Shown piece after piece: positions 1 through 5,767 of a stretch of DNA of 9,714 bases; position 1 is the stretch's first letter; each line of letters starts with the position of its first letter. Under the pieces are notes generated by a model. It saw only the letters and a program-made list of their open reading frames with translations, was not told where the DNA came from and searched no databases. The position numbers were made by a program, and so were the translations under genes. The stretch spans positions 1-9,714 of the forward strand of contig JAQUOC010000049.1 in assembly GCA_028717305.1 (NCBI GenBank). The letters run 5' to 3'. This DNA is from Dehalococcoidales bacterium (GTDB taxonomy: Bacteria > Chloroflexota > Dehalococcoidia > Dehalococcoidales > UBA5760).

Positions 1-2
1 CC

Positions 3-563
3 TATTCTCCGGAGCTGGGCTATACACTGGGTAAACAAAGTGCCCGTATTGTCACGGTCGGTCACCGGCACCCGGGGCATTGCTATGTTGAGGGTATTGG
101 CGGCGAGCCCAAGCAGGTTGTCGGACCGGGTGAGTATGAGATAGGCGGTGTTCTGATTGTGGGGATACCCTCCTATCATGATGAGGAGAAGGGTGTTATC
201 AGGGGGAAGAACACCATCTACCTGATGCATATTGATGATATCTCGGTCTGTCACCTTGGCGACCTGGGCCATGCCCTCAGTGATGAACAGGCGGAGGAGC
301 TGGATGACGTGGACGTGCTGCTGGTCCCGGTGGGCGGAGTGTCCACGATTGATGGTGCTGTGGCGGCTGGGGTGGTCCGTCAGCTTACCCCCAAGGTAGT
401 GATTCCTATGCACTACCAGACCGAAGCGCTCAACCGGGAGCTTGAACCGGTGGCGAGGTTCCTCAAGGAGATGGGAGTGGGGGAGGTTACCTCCGTGCCC
501 AAGCTGTCCGTTACTAGATCCAGTATGCCCGATGTTATGCAGGTCTGTCTTCTCGATTATTGA
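3..563 (+). CDS. MBL-fold metallo-hydrolase (COG2220/UlaG-like), 5' end outside window
   Basis: The open frame enters from the left edge, so the true start and roughly the first strand of the fold are missing; 186 residues remain. Early in the fragment is H-R-H-P-G-H (codons from position 63), at the place of the HxHxDH metal-binding motif of metallo-beta-lactamase-fold hydrolases. The Asp is Gly here. Later come G-P-G-E-Y-E-I, then H-L-G-D-L-G-H with the next metal-ligand His and Asp, a P-V-G-G turn, and I-P-M-H-Y near the C-terminus carrying the last ligand His. This order matches the beta-lactamase_B_3 proteins of COG2220, soluble cytoplasmic hydrolases whose substrates are mostly unknown. 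I assign the fold with confidence but no substrate. The gene ends with TGA and is followed by a 160-base gap with its own promoter, so it is not clearly in an operon with the next gene. Confidence 0.85.
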   Translation, partial: YSPELGYTLGKQSARIVTVGHRHPGHCYVEGIGGEPKQVVGPGEYEIGGVLIVGIPSYHDEEKGVIRGKNTIYLMHIDDISVCHLGDLGHALSDEQAEELDDVDVLLVPVGGVSTIDGAVAAGVVRQLTPKVVIPMHYQTEALNRELEPVARFLKEMGVGEVTSVPKLSVTRSSMPDVMQVCLLDY

Positions 564-645
564 GATAGGACTTTCGCTTCCATGGTCTGGCCGTAACCTT
601 TTTCCATTGCCGGCGTTATATTATTGTGACTTGTGACGACGGGTA

Positions 646-673
646 TTGCAAAATAGCGGCGTTGTGGTATAGT
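646..673 (+). promoter_or_regulatory. Promoter for the DUF4349 lipoprotein gene
   Basis: TTGCAA (646-651), a 16-base spacer, then TATAGT (668-673). The -10 box is preceded by TG one base upstream (665-666), an extended -10 element. The predicted transcript starts near 680, giving a leader of about 44 bases with a purine-rich ribosome site (AAGGGGGG, 709-716). Confidence 0.5.
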
Positions 674-723
674 AGAGGCCAATTCATCCATTTCTGTTCC
701 CGCAAGGGAAGGGGGGTTATACT

Positions 724-1602
724 GTGAAGAATTCGGTACTGGTTATGATGGCGATATTACCGTTTACCCTGCTCCTTACCGGCCTTAACGGCTGTGCCGG
801 TGGCGGGTATGAAGGAGGAATCCCGTCTCCGGAGCCGATGCCGGCTCCGGCACCGATGGAGCCGGACGTAGACAAGTCATGGGAGAGTAGTGAAGAGTCT
901 TACCCGGGAGATGAAGTAACCATACCGTCCGAGCGGATGATAGTCCGCAACGGGAATATCTCTCTGGTAGTGGAGGATGTGACCGGGGCCCGGGATGAGA
1001 TAGAGCAACTGGCGGCCAGGTTGGGTGGCTGGGTAGTGGACTCCAACATCTACGGTGAGGCAGAGGAGATGCGGGGGTGGATTTCCATTCGTGTCGACAG
1101 CGATAAGTTCGATCAGGCGCTGGCCGAGCTCAGGGCGCTGGCGGTAAGGGTGAGTTCGGAGAGCACCAGCACCAAGGATATCACCGAGGAGTATGTCGAC
1201 CTTCAGTCGCGTTTGAAGAATGCCGAGGCGACCGAGGCCCAGTATCTGGCTCTCCTGGAAAGGGCCGAAGAAGTGGATGATATCCTCAGCATCTATAATG
1301 CCCTTTCGGGGATACGCTATGAGATAGAGCAGATTAAGGGGCGGATACAGTATCTGGAGCAGACTGCGGCAATGAGCCTGATTTCGGTGGATCTGACCCC
1401 GGCGGTCAGCCTGGGCCCGCTGGTTTCCCCCGGTTGGAGTGCCAGCGAGACACTCAACTCCGCCATCCGCGGCCTGACTACCTTCGGGCAGGGGTTGGGG
1501 ACGGCCTTTATCTGGATTGGCATCTTGAGCCCGATTTGGGGCACCATAATTGGGGTTACCTACTGGCGCCGCCGCAGAAAGAGGAATCAGCAGGTATCCT
1601 GA
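724..1602 (+). CDS. DUF4349 domain lipoprotein
   Basis: A 292-residue secreted, membrane-bound protein. It has a hydrophobic signal segment (about residues 5-20) followed by L-N-G-C with Cys24 as the likely lipidated residue; Asn in the lipobox is unusual. A Pro/Glu-rich linker covers about 30-65. The DUF4349 region (about 70-230) starts at R-M-I-V-R-N-G and includes a charged heptad-like stretch (about 153-217, D-L-Q-S-R-L-K-N to Y-L-E-Q-T) that probably forms a coiled coil. A single membrane helix (about 258-281) ends in a run of basic residues (282-287), placing the tail in the cytoplasm. DUF4349 proteins are cell-envelope proteins without an agreed function. GTG start at 724, chosen for the AAGGGGGG site upstream and the position of the signal peptide. 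Its last 16 bases overlap the end of the convergent DUF167 gene. Confidence 0.85.
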   Translation: MKNSVLVMMAILPFTLLLTGLNGCAGGGYEGGIPSPEPMPAPAPMEPDVDKSWESSEESYPGDEVTIPSERMIVRNGNISLVVEDVTGARDEIEQLAARLGGWVVDSNIYGEAEEMRGWISIRVDSDKFDQALAELRALAVRVSSESTSTKDITEEYVDLQSRLKNAEATEAQYLALLERAEEVDDILSIYNALSGIRYEIEQIKGRIQYLEQTAAMSLISVDLTPAVSLGPLVSPGWSASETLNSAIRGLTTFGQGLGTAFIWIGILSPIWGTIIGVTYWRRRRKRNQQVS

Positions 1603-1862
1603 AGACGATCGAGTACTTGCTGATTGCTTAGACCGGAGACCGCTACCGTCTTGTTGCGGCTGGTCTGCCCCTGAATAATGGCAAGGTCTCTTTCTTTGAT
1701 GCCCAGCAACCGGCTGAGAAAAGAGAGTAACTCCCGGTTGGCCTTGCCTTTGACCGGTGGTGCAGCCACCTTTACCCGCAACACCCCGTCGGTAAAGCCG
1801 AGCACCTCGTTTCTCGGGGCGCCTGGGCAAACCCGCAGTGATATTTTAGCTTCGTTTTCCAA
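1587..1862 (-). CDS. DUF167 / YggU family protein
   Basis: A small soluble protein of 91 residues, the usual size for the family. Family features are the opening beta strand I-S-L-R-V-C-P-G-A-P-R-N-E-V, a central V-K-V-A-A-P-P-V-K-G-K-A-N-R-E-L, and a Ser-Arg-Asn-Lys-Thr stretch (G-Q-T-S-R-N-K) late in the protein. Its molecular role is not established. The start is a TTG at 1862 without a clear ribosome site. The only alternatives are nearby weak codons, so the start is uncertain by a few residues. It lies 27 bases after the membrane-protein gene (1890-2084), in the same frame, and is probably translated from the same message. Its 3' end overlaps the DUF4349 gene tail to tail. Confidence 0.87.
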   Translation of the reverse strand: MENEAKISLRVCPGAPRNEVLGFTDGVLRVKVAAPPVKGKANRELLSFLSRLLGIKERDLAIIQGQTSRNKTVAVSGLSNQQVLDRLQDTC

Positions 1863-1889
1863 TATTAACGGAGTTGAGTCGGCAGGCTG

Positions 1890-2084
1890 TTATTCCTCTC
1901 CTCCCCCGCCCCTTCTTGCCGTGCTGAAGGCGATGGAAGCCAGGAAAAGGACCCCACTCATAATAAGCCAGAACATCCAGGTGAACTCGGGAAGTAGCAG
2001 GGGGATGATTCCCCCGGCGGTGAGACCACCGATGGTGGCGCATACCGCAGCAAGACTACCGAAAACAACCGCTGCTGTTCCCAT
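1890..2084 (-). CDS. Small two-helix membrane protein, unknown function
   Basis: A 64-residue protein not recognised as a named family. Two hydrophobic helices are visible: about residues 3-31 (Ala/Gly/Ile/Leu rich, ending I-P-L-L-L-P) and about 34-54 (W-M-F-W-L-I-M-S-G-V-L-F-L), with a short R-R-G-G-G-G-E-E tail. The open frame extends upstream to 2141, but ATG at 2084 is preferred because a strong AAGGAGG site (2093-2099 on this strand) lies 8 bases before it and the extra N-terminal residues are hydrophilic. It is first in a two-gene minus-strand unit with the DUF167 gene and diverges from pncC. No function can be inferred beyond membrane location. Confidence 0.7.
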   Translation of the reverse strand: MGTAAVVFGSLAAVCATIGGLTAGGIIPLLLPEFTWMFWLIMSGVLFLASIAFSTARRGGGGEE

Positions 2085-2168
2085 TAAGGCATCCTCCTTC
2101 TTGTTTGCCGTGTAAATGCTCGGGAGAGCTCCTCGGCACAATTATTTGGCTTTATCTTAATCCGCTGG

Positions 2169-2177
2169 TGCTATATA
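2169..2177 (+). promoter_or_regulatory. Extended -10 promoter for pncC
   Basis: TG-C-TATATA at 2169-2177 is an extended -10 element. No good -35 hexamer lies at normal spacing; TTGGCT at 2146 is 20 bases away. It sits about 80 bases before the chosen TTG start, in the gap between divergent genes. Confidence 0.4.
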
Positions 2178-2258
2178 CTGGATACTAAATCTGGATGATA
2201 ACACGAAATCGGTAAATAGTCCATAGTTTTGACCACTACATTCGGGAGAGGGGCTGAT

Positions 2259-2756
2259 TTGGAGCTGGTTTTAGCCGGATTGGCGCAAGAAGCGGGTGGC
2301 CTCCTTCGCTGCGGAGGGCTGACCCTGGGGGTGGTTGAGTCGGCCAGCGGCGGGCTGCTCTCGCACCTGATCACCGGCGTCCCCGGCTGCTCGGAATACT
2401 ATAAGGGGGCGATTGTCTCTTATAGCAATGAGGTCAAGACCGGGCTGGTCGGGGTGAAGGGAAATACCATCGCCGGATACGGCGTCGTCAGCGGACAGGT
2501 GGCCCGGGAGATGGCACTATGTGGCAGGGTTGCCCTGTCCGTTGATATCTGCCTGGCCGATACCGGCATCGCCGGTCCCGGCGGTGCTGTCCCGGGCAAG
2601 CCGGTGGGGCTGTTCTACATCGGGCTGGCGGATGGAGCGGGAGCGTACAGCCGGAAGTACAACTTCTCCGGTGACCGGGAGCAGAACAAGCTGGAAGCTG
2701 CCGGGGCGGCCCTGGCCTGGCTGAAGGAGTACCTGCTGGATCGCAAGGGTACTTAG
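2259..2756 (+). CDS. pncC: CinA C-terminal domain protein, nicotinamide-nucleotide amidohydrolase type
   Basis: Stand-alone CinA C-terminal domain of 165 residues, without the N-terminal molybdopterin-binding-like domain of full CinA. Family members deamidate nicotinamide mononucleotide to nicotinate mononucleotide in pyridine nucleotide salvage. Visible signatures: V-E-S-A-S-G-G (26-32), the variant of AESCTGG carrying the proposed nucleophile Ser28; Y-S-N-E-V-K (55-60) with the conserved Tyr and Lys; G-V-V-S and V-A-R-E-M-A (75-86); D-T-G-I-A-G-P-G-G (101-109); K-P-V-G (114-117); and S-G-D-R (137-140). Cys is Ala in the first motif, next to the nucleophile rather than at it. The frame also offers a TTG at 2229, but TTG at 2259 has a GGGAGAGGGG site five bases upstream and gives the usual family N-terminus. 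The activity is inferred from the family. Confidence 0.88.
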   Translation: MELVLAGLAQEAGGLLRCGGLTLGVVESASGGLLSHLITGVPGCSEYYKGAIVSYSNEVKTGLVGVKGNTIAGYGVVSGQVAREMALCGRVALSVDICLADTGIAGPGGAVPGKPVGLFYIGLADGAGAYSRKYNFSGDREQNKLEAAGAALAWLKEYLLDRKGT

Positions 2757-2775
2757 TGCAGATATCAGCCGGGGG

Positions 2776-2784
2776 TGTTATACT
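2776..2784 (+). promoter_or_regulatory. Extended -10 promoter for rph
   Basis: TG-T-TATACT at 2776-2784 with no convincing -35. The predicted start near 2791 gives a leader of about 29 bases containing GGAAGGAAGG (2804-2813), six bases before the TTG start of RNase PH. Confidence 0.5.
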
Positions 2785-2819
2785 CTAGAATATCTCGGAA
2801 TTAGGAAGGAAGGTTTAGA

Positions 2820-3542
2820 TTGAAAAGAGCTGACGGGCGAGCCTGTGACGAAATGAGGCCGATCAAGATAGTGCCCGGATACCAGGAGTTTGCCGATGGC
2901 TCGGCGCTGATAGAGCTGGGCAAGACCCGGGTGCTGTGTGCGGTGAGTGTCGATGATAAGGTGCCGCCTTTCCTGAGGGGTGGTGGCAGTGGCTGGGTTA
3001 CTGCGGAATATGCCATGCTGCCCCGCGCCACCTCCACTCGCACCCGGCGGGACTCCTCTATGGGTGGAGTGACGGGCAGGAATCAGGAGATACAGCGCCT
3101 GATCGGGCGCTCGCTCCGGGCCGTAACCGACCTCAGCTCACTGGGGGAGCGGACTCTGATCGTGGACTGTGACGTGCTTCAGGCCGACGGCGGCACCAGA
3201 ACGGCGGCCATTACCGGTGCCTATGTGGCGCTGCATCAGGCGACGCGGAGGCTGGCCGATATCGGGATAATATCGTCCATTCCCTTTCGGACTGCGATAG
3301 CCGCTACCAGCGTCGGCATCATTCACAGCAATATGATGCTCGACCTGTGCTACGATGAGGACTCCGGTGCGGCGGTGGACTTTAACGTGGTCATGACGGG
3401 CAAGGGTGAGTTTGTTGAGATTCAGGGGACGGCGGAAGGCAAGCCATTTCCCCGGGAGGCTGTTGATTCCCTGATTTCTCTGGCGGAAAAGGGCATCCAG
3501 AAGCTGCTTCTGGCCCAGGAGGAGGCGCTCAAGCTGGTCTAG
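2820..3542 (+). CDS. rph: Ribonuclease PH
   Basis: A 240-residue phosphorolytic 3'-5' exoribonuclease that trims the 3' ends of tRNA precursors, using phosphate and releasing nucleoside diphosphates. It acts in the cytoplasm, normally as a hexamer. The length fits the family (about 238). Signatures in order: R-A-D-G-R-x-x-D-E-M-R-P-I (3-15); the basic T-R-T-R-R-D segment (73-78); G-R-N-Q-E-I-Q-R-L-I-G-R-S-L-R (86-100) with a conserved phosphate-contacting Arg (Arg87); D-C-D-V-L-Q-A-D-G-G-T-R-T (116-128) with the Gly-Thr-Arg phosphate site; A-T-S-V-G-I (163-168); and the acidic stretch D-L-C-Y-D-E-D-S (175-182) leading to Asp187, where the catalytic acids lie. TTG start with a strong ribosome site. 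It starts 63 bases after pncC and has its own promoter-like element. Confidence 0.96.
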   Translation: MKRADGRACDEMRPIKIVPGYQEFADGSALIELGKTRVLCAVSVDDKVPPFLRGGGSGWVTAEYAMLPRATSTRTRRDSSMGGVTGRNQEIQRLIGRSLRAVTDLSSLGERTLIVDCDVLQADGGTRTAAITGAYVALHQATRRLADIGIISSIPFRTAIAATSVGIIHSNMMLDLCYDEDSGAAVDFNVVMTGKGEFVEIQGTAEGKPFPREAVDSLISLAEKGIQKLLLAQEEALKLV

Positions 3543-3562
3543 CGGGTCTTCTTCCTTCTCTG

Positions 3563-3592
3563 TTGCCCCGGTTTGCCGCTGTATAGTATATT
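3563..3592 (+). promoter_or_regulatory. Possible promoter for the PKD lipoprotein gene
   Basis: TTGCCC (3563-3568), an 18-base spacer and TATATT (3587-3592). An overlapping TATAGT at 3582-3587 is an alternative -10 box with no matching -35. It lies in the 97-base gap after rph. Confidence 0.35.
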
Positions 3593-3639
3593 GTGGTAGT
3601 ATTCTTATCATTATTGTCTGAAAAGGAAAGTATTAACCT

Positions 3640-4269
3640 ATGATGAAAGCAAAGCGCGCTAAACTGGTATGGATTATTGCGGCCCTGTCTGTCTTCGGTA
3701 TCGTCTGTTCCTGCGGCTGTGCTGCCGAGAACAATGACCCGGTAATAAGCGGCCTTTATGCTGATTCCAATATGCTTTCCCCGGGACATAGCTCTACGAT
3801 AGCTGCGGTCGCCTCCGACCCGGATGGGGATGAGTTGCAGTATCAATGGTTTGTCTCTGAAGGAGATATCCCCGGTGAGGGTTCTGAGATTACCTGGACT
3901 GCCCCGCTCGTCCCCGGCGCTTATACCATTACCGCCGTCGTCACGGACGGCAGGGACGGCCGATCGGCCATGACGATTACCCTGGGTGTCGCACCGGGCA
4001 GCGACCCTGTTATTGTCAGCTTTGAGGCTGCCGACACCGGGTGTAAGAAAAGCACCCCGGTGGCCATAGACTGCCTTGCCTATGATCGGGACGGCGATGA
4101 GCTGACCTACGAGTGGTCGGCAACCGGCGGTGAGATAACGGGAGAAGGCCCGTTCGTGTCGTGGGTTGCCCCCGAGGAACTGGGTACCTACACCATCACC
4201 GTTTATGTCAGCGACGGCACAGGCGGTGAGGTGGAAGAGTCGCTGGAGATTGAAGTCAAGGGTGGCTGA
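3640..4269 (+). CDS. Lipoprotein with two tandem PKD/Ig-like domains
   Basis: A 209-residue exported protein with a basic N-terminus, a hydrophobic core (about 9-22) and a Cys-rich cleavage region V-C-S-C-G-C (22-27). Cys25 or Cys27 is the likely lipidated residue, but the site is ambiguous. Two repeats follow, about 33-115 and 122-207, sharing the pattern A-x-D-x-D-G-D-E-L-x-Y-x-W, then G-x-I-x-G-E-G, W-x-A-P, G-x-Y-T-I-T and V-x-D-G. This is the PKD/cadherin-like beta-sandwich style used in surface adhesion and carbohydrate or protein binding. The second repeat adds two Cys 11 residues apart (G-C-K-K to I-D-C) that could form a disulfide. Nothing follows the second domain: no catalytic domain and no anchor other than lipid. 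ATG at 3640 has AAGGAAAG upstream; a second ATG follows directly. The binding target is unknown. Confidence 0.82.
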   Translation: MMKAKRAKLVWIIAALSVFGIVCSCGCAAENNDPVISGLYADSNMLSPGHSSTIAAVASDPDGDELQYQWFVSEGDIPGEGSEITWTAPLVPGAYTITAVVTDGRDGRSAMTITLGVAPGSDPVIVSFEAADTGCKKSTPVAIDCLAYDRDGDELTYEWSATGGEITGEGPFVSWVAPEELGTYTITVYVSDGTGGEVEESLEIEVKGG

Positions 4270-4280
4270 GGGTAGAAGCC

Positions 4281-4299
4281 GCCGGCCCGTGGGGCCGGC
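4281..4299. terminator. GC-rich hairpin between convergent genes
   Basis: A perfect 8-base-pair stem, GCCGGCCC / GGGCCGGC, with a 3-base loop, 11 bases after the stop of the PKD lipoprotein and 47 before the stop of the convergent membrane protein. No T-run follows on either strand, so it is not a standard intrinsic terminator. It may work with Rho, or protect transcript 3' ends from both sides. Confidence 0.4.
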
Positions 4300-4345
4300 A
4301 GATGATGAGAATATCAGGCGCAGTTAAGCCTCGGTCGCATCCCAC

Positions 4346-4726
4346 CTATTTGGCGGCTTGATCGAATTCCTTCTTGCCGATGGACACGAATATGATGGCC
4401 AGAACACCCAGCGGAACGCTGCAGATAGTGGCCAGAATGGCACCGGCGAGGGCAAAGTTCCATAGCCTTCTCTTGAGTGCGTAGATGCCCCCGGCGATGG
4501 CGACCGCTCCCAGGCCGATCATACCGGCCCCGATCATTCCGATTATTCCGCTGAAGCCGTAGAGAAGTCCGCCTACTATGTCCAGCCCCGATAAAGCTTC
4601 TGTCAGGGCGCCGCCCAGCCCCAGAGGGATGGCGAGAAGGACTATCAGCGAACCGGCGCAGATGCCGAGACCGCCGGCAATAATCGTCAGCACACCTGCC
4701 GTGGTCGGTTTCCAGGTCCTTTCCAT
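4346..4726 (-). CDS. Multi-helix integral membrane protein (DUF4064-like), unknown function
   Basis: A 126-residue, very hydrophobic protein beginning M-E-R-T-W-K-P-T-T-A-G. About four membrane helices can be drawn: about 9-34, 47-66, 66-84 (Gly/Ile/Ala rich), and 90-116 after the basic K-R-R-L-W loop. A short charged tail follows (K-K-E-F-D-Q-A-A-K). The N-terminal W-K-P-T-x-A-G plus four-helix plan recalls small DUF4064-type membrane proteins, but the match is from memory of the pattern and is uncertain. ATG at 4726 is supported by GGGAGG eight bases upstream. The gene is convergent with the PKD lipoprotein and divergent from the kinase-like gene, with a near-consensus promoter of its own. 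Confidence 0.72.
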   Translation of the reverse strand: MERTWKPTTAGVLTIIAGGLGICAGSLIVLLAIPLGLGGALTEALSGLDIVGGLLYGFSGIIGMIGAGMIGLGAVAIAGGIYALKRRLWNFALAGAILATICSVPLGVLAIIFVSIGKKEFDQAAK

Positions 4727-4768
4727 GACCGTAGCCTCCCGATTTTTTGTTTATTTTCCTGATGAATT

Positions 4769-4797
4769 AGCATATCCGCAGCTGGTTCTGTTGTCAA
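4769..4797 (-). promoter_or_regulatory. Promoter for the minus-strand membrane protein
   Basis: Read on the minus strand: TTGACA (4797-4792), a 17-base spacer and TATGCT (4774-4769). The -35 is a perfect consensus with ideal spacing, the best -35 match in the window. The predicted start is about 36 bases before the ATG. Confidence 0.65.
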
Positions 4798-4816
4798 TAC
4801 CCGGCGGGGAATTGAC
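4793..4816. promoter_or_regulatory. Dyad-symmetric element spanning both divergent -35 boxes (possible operator)
   Basis: The stretch from GTCAAT (4793-4798) to ATTGAC (4811-4816) is an inverted repeat centred between 4804 and 4805. With the inner CCC (4800-4802) and GGG (4807-4809), 10 of 12 symmetric positions pair. The outer arms belong to the two -35 hexamers, so some symmetry is expected, but the inner CCC/GGG is not needed by the promoters. A protein bound here would block both genes. Confidence 0.35.
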
Positions 4817-4840
4817 GGCCAGGTAACCTTTACATATTAT
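4812..4840 (+). promoter_or_regulatory. Promoter for the adenylate-kinase-like gene
   Basis: TTGACG (4812-4817), a 17-base spacer and TATTAT (4835-4840). The predicted transcript start, about 4847, falls only some nine bases before the TTG start codon and inside the AGGGG ribosome site, so the message may have an extremely short leader. Confidence 0.5.
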
Positions 4841-4855
4841 TACGCAGGGGATATC

Positions 4856-5494
4856 TTGGAGACGTTTGACATAAAGCGGAAGGCAATCCTGCTGGTCGGG
4901 CCGACCGGCTGCGGCAAAACTCCTCTCGGGGATTTGCTGGAGTCGAAGGGACTGCGGGGCATGCACTGTCTTCACTTCGATTTCGGCAGGGAGCTGCGGG
5001 CATCCATGGGGCGGCAGTCCGGCCGGTTGACGCCGGATGAGCGTAAACTGGTCGGTGAACTGCTTGAGGCCGGCGCTCTGCTCGAGGATGAGTACTTTCC
5101 TATCGCCGGGAAGCTGCTGGCCGGTTTTATTGCTGAAAGGAAGGCAGATGCCGGCGCGGTTGTCGTGCTGAATGGCCTGCCGCGGCATTGCGGCCAGGCG
5201 GTGGCGATGGAGACGGCGGTCGAGATGCGGGCGCTGGTAAGCCTCGAGTGCACTCCTGGGGTTGTTTGGGAGAGGGTGCGGACCAATAGCGGTGGAGACC
5301 GCAGCGAGCGTGCCGACGACACGCTGGAGGAAGTCACGCGGCGGATCGAGGTCTTCCGGCAGAGGACCCTGCCCCTGCTGGAGTATTACGGTGCGCGCGG
5401 AGTGCCTGTACTGCATTTGGAGGTAGGTGCTAAAACAACAGCCCGGCAGATGCGCCGGGAGCTTGAGACCCTGTGCTGTAACGTGGTGCTTTGA
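4856..5494 (+). CDS. Divergent adenylate-kinase-like P-loop NTPase
   Basis: A 212-residue cytoplasmic protein with a P-loop G-P-T-G-C-G-K-T (15-22), differing from the adenylate kinase G-x-P-G-x-G-K-G-T form. Later parts follow the nucleoside monophosphate kinase plan. N-G-L-P-R (106-110) stands where adenylate kinases have D-G-F-P-R, followed by Gln114 where they have a conserved Gln. R-S-E-R-A-D-D (149-155) then T-R-R-I (161-164) and T-L-P-L-L-E-Y-Y (171-178) match the conserved R-x-D-D, R-L/I and T-x-P-L-x-x-Y-Y. The lid between Arg140 and Arg149 is very short, without zinc cysteines. It probably transfers phosphate to a small substrate, but the Asp-to-Asn change and missing P-loop Gly make a canonical AMP kinase doubtful. 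TTG start with AGGGG just upstream; no better start precedes the P-loop. It stands alone, divergent from the membrane protein. Confidence 0.68.
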   Translation: METFDIKRKAILLVGPTGCGKTPLGDLLESKGLRGMHCLHFDFGRELRASMGRQSGRLTPDERKLVGELLEAGALLEDEYFPIAGKLLAGFIAERKADAGAVVVLNGLPRHCGQAVAMETAVEMRALVSLECTPGVVWERVRTNSGGDRSERADDTLEEVTRRIEVFRQRTLPLLEYYGARGVPVLHLEVGAKTTARQMRRELETLCCNVVL

Positions 5495-5499
5495 AGGGT

Positions 5500-5508
5500 T
5501 GATATAAT
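5500..5508 (+). promoter_or_regulatory. Extended -10 promoter for the HAD fragment
   Basis: TG-A-TATAAT at 5500-5508: a perfect consensus -10 with the extended TG, six bases after the preceding stop codon. TTGACA at 5513-5518 lies downstream and has no -10 partner. AAGGTG (5524-5529) is the ribosome site for the GTG start at 5539. Confidence 0.55.
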
Positions 5509-5538
5509 ACGTTTGACAGATATAAGGTGTAATCTTCC

Positions 5539-5766
5539 GTGATTAAAGCAGTATTATTCGATTGGTTGAATACCATCGCCCGCACCGATCCCGATTGGCC
5601 TGAACTTTGGTGTCAGGTTCTGCCTGAGTTCGGCATTGAGCCATTAACGGAGAAGTTGGTGCGAGGTATCTATTCTACTGAAACTCAGGTGCCCCGGGGA
5701 GCTCCATATCGGTGGCGGGAATCCGAAAATCCTGAAGTATTTGTCCGTTATCAAGGGTTGTCTTGA
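5539..5766 (+). pseudogene. HAD-superfamily hydrolase, truncated after the N-terminal motif
   Basis: The first 75 residues of a HAD-like phosphatase. It opens with V-L-F-D-W-L-N-T (5-12), the motif I strand with nucleophile Asp8 and Thr12. The acid-base Asp normally two residues after the nucleophile is Leu10, as non-acidic residues also occur there in dehalogenase-type members. A typical HAD hydrolase is about 200-230 residues. Motifs II to IV (Ser/Thr, Lys and the second Asp pair) are absent, because the frame reaches TGA at 5764 just after P-E-V-F-V-R-Y-Q. None of the downstream 1.7 kb codes for the rest. The promoter, ribosome site and N-terminus look intact, so the gene was probably cut by a rearrangement or replacement near 5755. 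A functional short protein is unlikely but not excluded. Confidence 0.65.
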
Positions 5767-5767
5767 T
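5750..5767. terminator. Short hairpin shared by two convergent stop codons
   Basis: ATCAAG (5750-5755) and CTTGAT (5762-5767) form a six-pair stem with a six-base loop. The plus-strand stop of the HAD fragment and the minus-strand stop of the zinc ribbon both lie in the stem. It is weak, with no T-run, so termination is doubtful. Confidence 0.2.

Noticed and set aside
564..723. Possible terminator or small gene in the gap after the MBL-fold gene.
   Set aside because: No stable hairpin followed by a T-run and no frame with a ribosome site; only the promoter of the next gene is supported.
877..1830. A 317-codon open frame on the minus strand opposite the DUF4349 gene.
   Set aside because: It is antisense to a well-supported lipoprotein and to most of the DUF167 gene, has a low-complexity Arg/Gly/Gln-rich translation and no domain pattern. 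It is a by-product of codon bias in the real genes.
1678..2115. A 145-codon plus-strand frame over the DUF167 and small membrane protein genes.
   Set aside because: It is antisense to two better-supported genes and its translation has no family features.
3138..3611. A 157-codon minus-strand frame across rph.
   Set aside because: It lies fully inside RNase PH except for its start, and its translation shows no recognisable motif.
5513..5518. A perfect TTGACA -35 box just after the predicted HAD promoter.
   Set aside because: The position 17 bases downstream (TCCGTG) is not a -10 box and already contains the HAD start codon.
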